A stretch of 64,000 nucleotides of DNA from Scortum barcoo (Eukaryota; Chordata; Actinopteri; Centrarchiformes; Terapontidae): NCBI GenBank assembly GCA_023238725.1, contig CM041531.1, forward strand, positions 6,775,113 through 6,839,112. Direction: 5' to 3'. The translations under genes were made by a program, and so were the position numbers. Positions 61,961 to 64,000 of this stretch are shown in pieces. Below the pieces are notes generated by a model. That model searched no databases. It saw nothing but the letters and a program-made list of their open reading frames with translations, and was not told the origin of the DNA. Positions within the stretch are counted from its first letter, which is position 1; every line of letters starts with the position of its first letter.

Positions 61961-64000
61961 TTAGGTTGATTAATCAATTAGATGTCTGTTTTGCTAATCG
62001 ATTAATCGAAAGAAAACGTGTCCAAATTCTCTGATTTGGTCTTCTTAAACATAAATATGTTCTTGTTTCTTTATTCCTTTATGACAGTGAAGTGAATATC
62101 TTTGGATTGTGGACAAAAAAACACATTTGAGGACGTCACCTTGAGCTGTGGGGAAACAGTAATTAACATTTTTTTACCATTATCTGACATAGTAAACAAT
62201 TGATAAAATGATTGACAGATGATTCGCTAATGAAAAGACCTACAACGGTTTTAAACATGAAACAGGCTGCAGTTTTTCACAACAATGTGTCGTACTGTAA
62301 TTACCCTCAACAAGTCAAAAGTAAAGAGAAGCTTTTCATTCAAGCAGTGCTCATTATTTAGTTCTGTTAATAGAACATCTGTGCATTTATGATATGAAAC
62401 ACAAACTTCGCCCACTAAGTGAATGATAAAAGTAACATTAACTGTACATTATCGTGCAGTTCATCTTATGATATAATTCTTTTAAATTCATTTTGAGGGC
62501 TGCCGCTAACAATTACTCTCATTTTCTTTGATCTGTCAAACGTCAGAAAATAGCAGATTAGTGGAATCGATCATTAAAATTGATCATTAAAATTTAACAG
62601 TGTTTTGGGAGATGAGTGGCATCTTGTTTTAAATTCATAGGGTGCAAACGTGGTCTGGAGTGTGAGATGAGAACTGTATCATAAATAACACAAGCTATAC
62701 AGGTTATATTTCAGCAGGGTACATTCATTTTAAGGTACCCTGGCAGTAAATCCTGTTAAAAATCCTGTAATGTAACACCTGTAATCCTTTCCTTGTTGGT
62801 TAAATGTGATAAAGTGCGCTCATTGTAAATGCCACATAGCATTTGTCTAAAAATGATTGTCATAAATTTGCAGTAAGCTGACAATAAGTTTATTGAATGG
62901 AAAACAGTATCTTGTATTCAGTCACAGATGCCACATGTCTCATGTAAGCTTGAATGTTTTTATTATTATGAGCATACAACAGAAATGGGGGCCACCTCAG
63001 GACGTGACATAACCTGATGTAGCATTTCTTTGTAAAAAAAAAAAAATTTGCATGCTCATACTTGGACGACACTATTACTCAATTATGTATACATATTTTC
63101 AGGGCAACAGGTTGAAGCAGGAAACAGGTTTCAGTTGAGTAAGACAAAACATGGTAAAGTATCCTGAGCAAGACAAGACAATGGTGTCTAACTCAAAAAT
63201 TTAGTTATCTGCATCTGTATACACACATCTGTATCACATATCTTATTATATGTATAGTATGTAATAATAGTAAATGTGAATTGACTGGCAAAAAATGCTC
63301 TAAATATGAATTATTATACAGTTAATCTTATCATATAGTTGAATTGAATTGATTGTAGCGTTTTAATTATCAATTTATCTGCCTAATCTTTTTTTCTGTT
63401 AATTGTTTGGTCTATAAAATGACAAAATGTTTTTCTATTTAATAACTGAATTAATTATTTTTCATTGTGCAGTTGATCTTCCATGCTACAAAATGCTTGA
63501 AAACAAAGGACAACCTGTGTGAAAAAAGTATACTGTGCAAAGTTACTACCACAGATAAAAGCAGCCTCCTCCAGACCACAGGGACATTTAATATATTTTT
63601 TAAACTGCAGTTTTTAAGCGGCACTTTTAATTTGTCGATACTGCGATTTTGTCCATGATTCTGTTCGCAGTCGTTACATTGTGACATTTCATTATGAGTG
63701 AAAGCATACATGAAAAGAAAACACATAACGTGCATTTTATTATCTATTTAACTATCTATTTAACAGTCGGTTTCACAGAGGTAAACTTTTATCTGCTTTG
63801 TATCTTGATAGTATAAATCATGTTGCTTTAACTTCCTTGAAAATGTCATATCTGCAAGGGTTTTCCATTGTGTAACGGTTGATAAAAATAGAGATATAAA
63901 TCAATAGTGGCATCTAGAATTTTTTTTGAGCAGTGCTGCCTATCTGCCCTTCTGTGTAAAGAAATCACGGCTTCTCCTTAACTGAGGTGGGAGGAGAAGG
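61960..64000. other. AT-rich terminal stretch without genes
   Basis: No exon, RNA gene or clear repeat was found. Open frames are short and AT-driven. If the 60.4 kb stretch is a promoter, this would be the first intron of that gene. Confidence 0.5.

Overview
The window looks like nuclear DNA of a teleost fish, probably a percomorph. It has intron-split vertebrate genes with short introns, many simple repeats and fish-type interspersed repeats. The gene order pamr1 (+), slc1a2 (+), cd44-like (-) keeps the order and relative orientation known for human 11p13. A solute-carrier gene, slc35c1, lies to the left. There are no bacterial, viral or organellar genes.

Layout: 1-7.2 kb is gene-poor, with CA/TATG and ATT/GTT microsatellites. 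From 7.4 to 9.96 kb lies slc35c1, the Golgi GDP-fucose transporter, in two coding exons. An 11-nt insertion in exon 2 breaks its frame. From 9.96 to 15.5 kb there is no visible gene. From 15.5 to 25.5 kb lies pamr1, with 11 coding exons for a secreted CUB/sushi/inactive trypsin-like protein. From 25.8 to 37.8 kb there is no coding sequence; this stretch probably holds 5' exons, a long first intron and regulatory DNA of slc1a2. From 37.8 to 48.05 kb lies slc1a2 (EAAT2/GLT-1), with 10 visible coding exons, two alternative C-termini and a long 3'UTR. From 48.7 to 52.3 kb, on the minus strand and tail-to-tail with slc1a2, lies a six-exon CD44-like gene. It encodes a 422-residue mucin-like type I membrane protein. 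From 52.4 to 64 kb no gene is visible, apart from a CRE-containing promoter-like stretch near 60.4 kb and repeat blocks at 58.3-58.7 and 61.06-61.96 kb.

The genes do not form one pathway. slc35c1 feeds fucosylation in the Golgi. slc1a2 clears synaptic glutamate. pamr1 and the cd44-like gene make extracellular or cell-surface proteins. The pamr1-slc1a2-cd44 link is conserved synteny.

The most unusual observation is the CD44-locus gene. It keeps a signal peptide, a mucin stem, a transmembrane segment and a CD44-like tail, but no intact hyaluronan-binding link module. Its intron 1 holds what looks like a decayed link exon in the expected place and splice phase. Its stem carries a tandem exon duplication and a Ser-Gly repeat. 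Exon coordinates come from reading splice sites by eye and may be off by a base in places.
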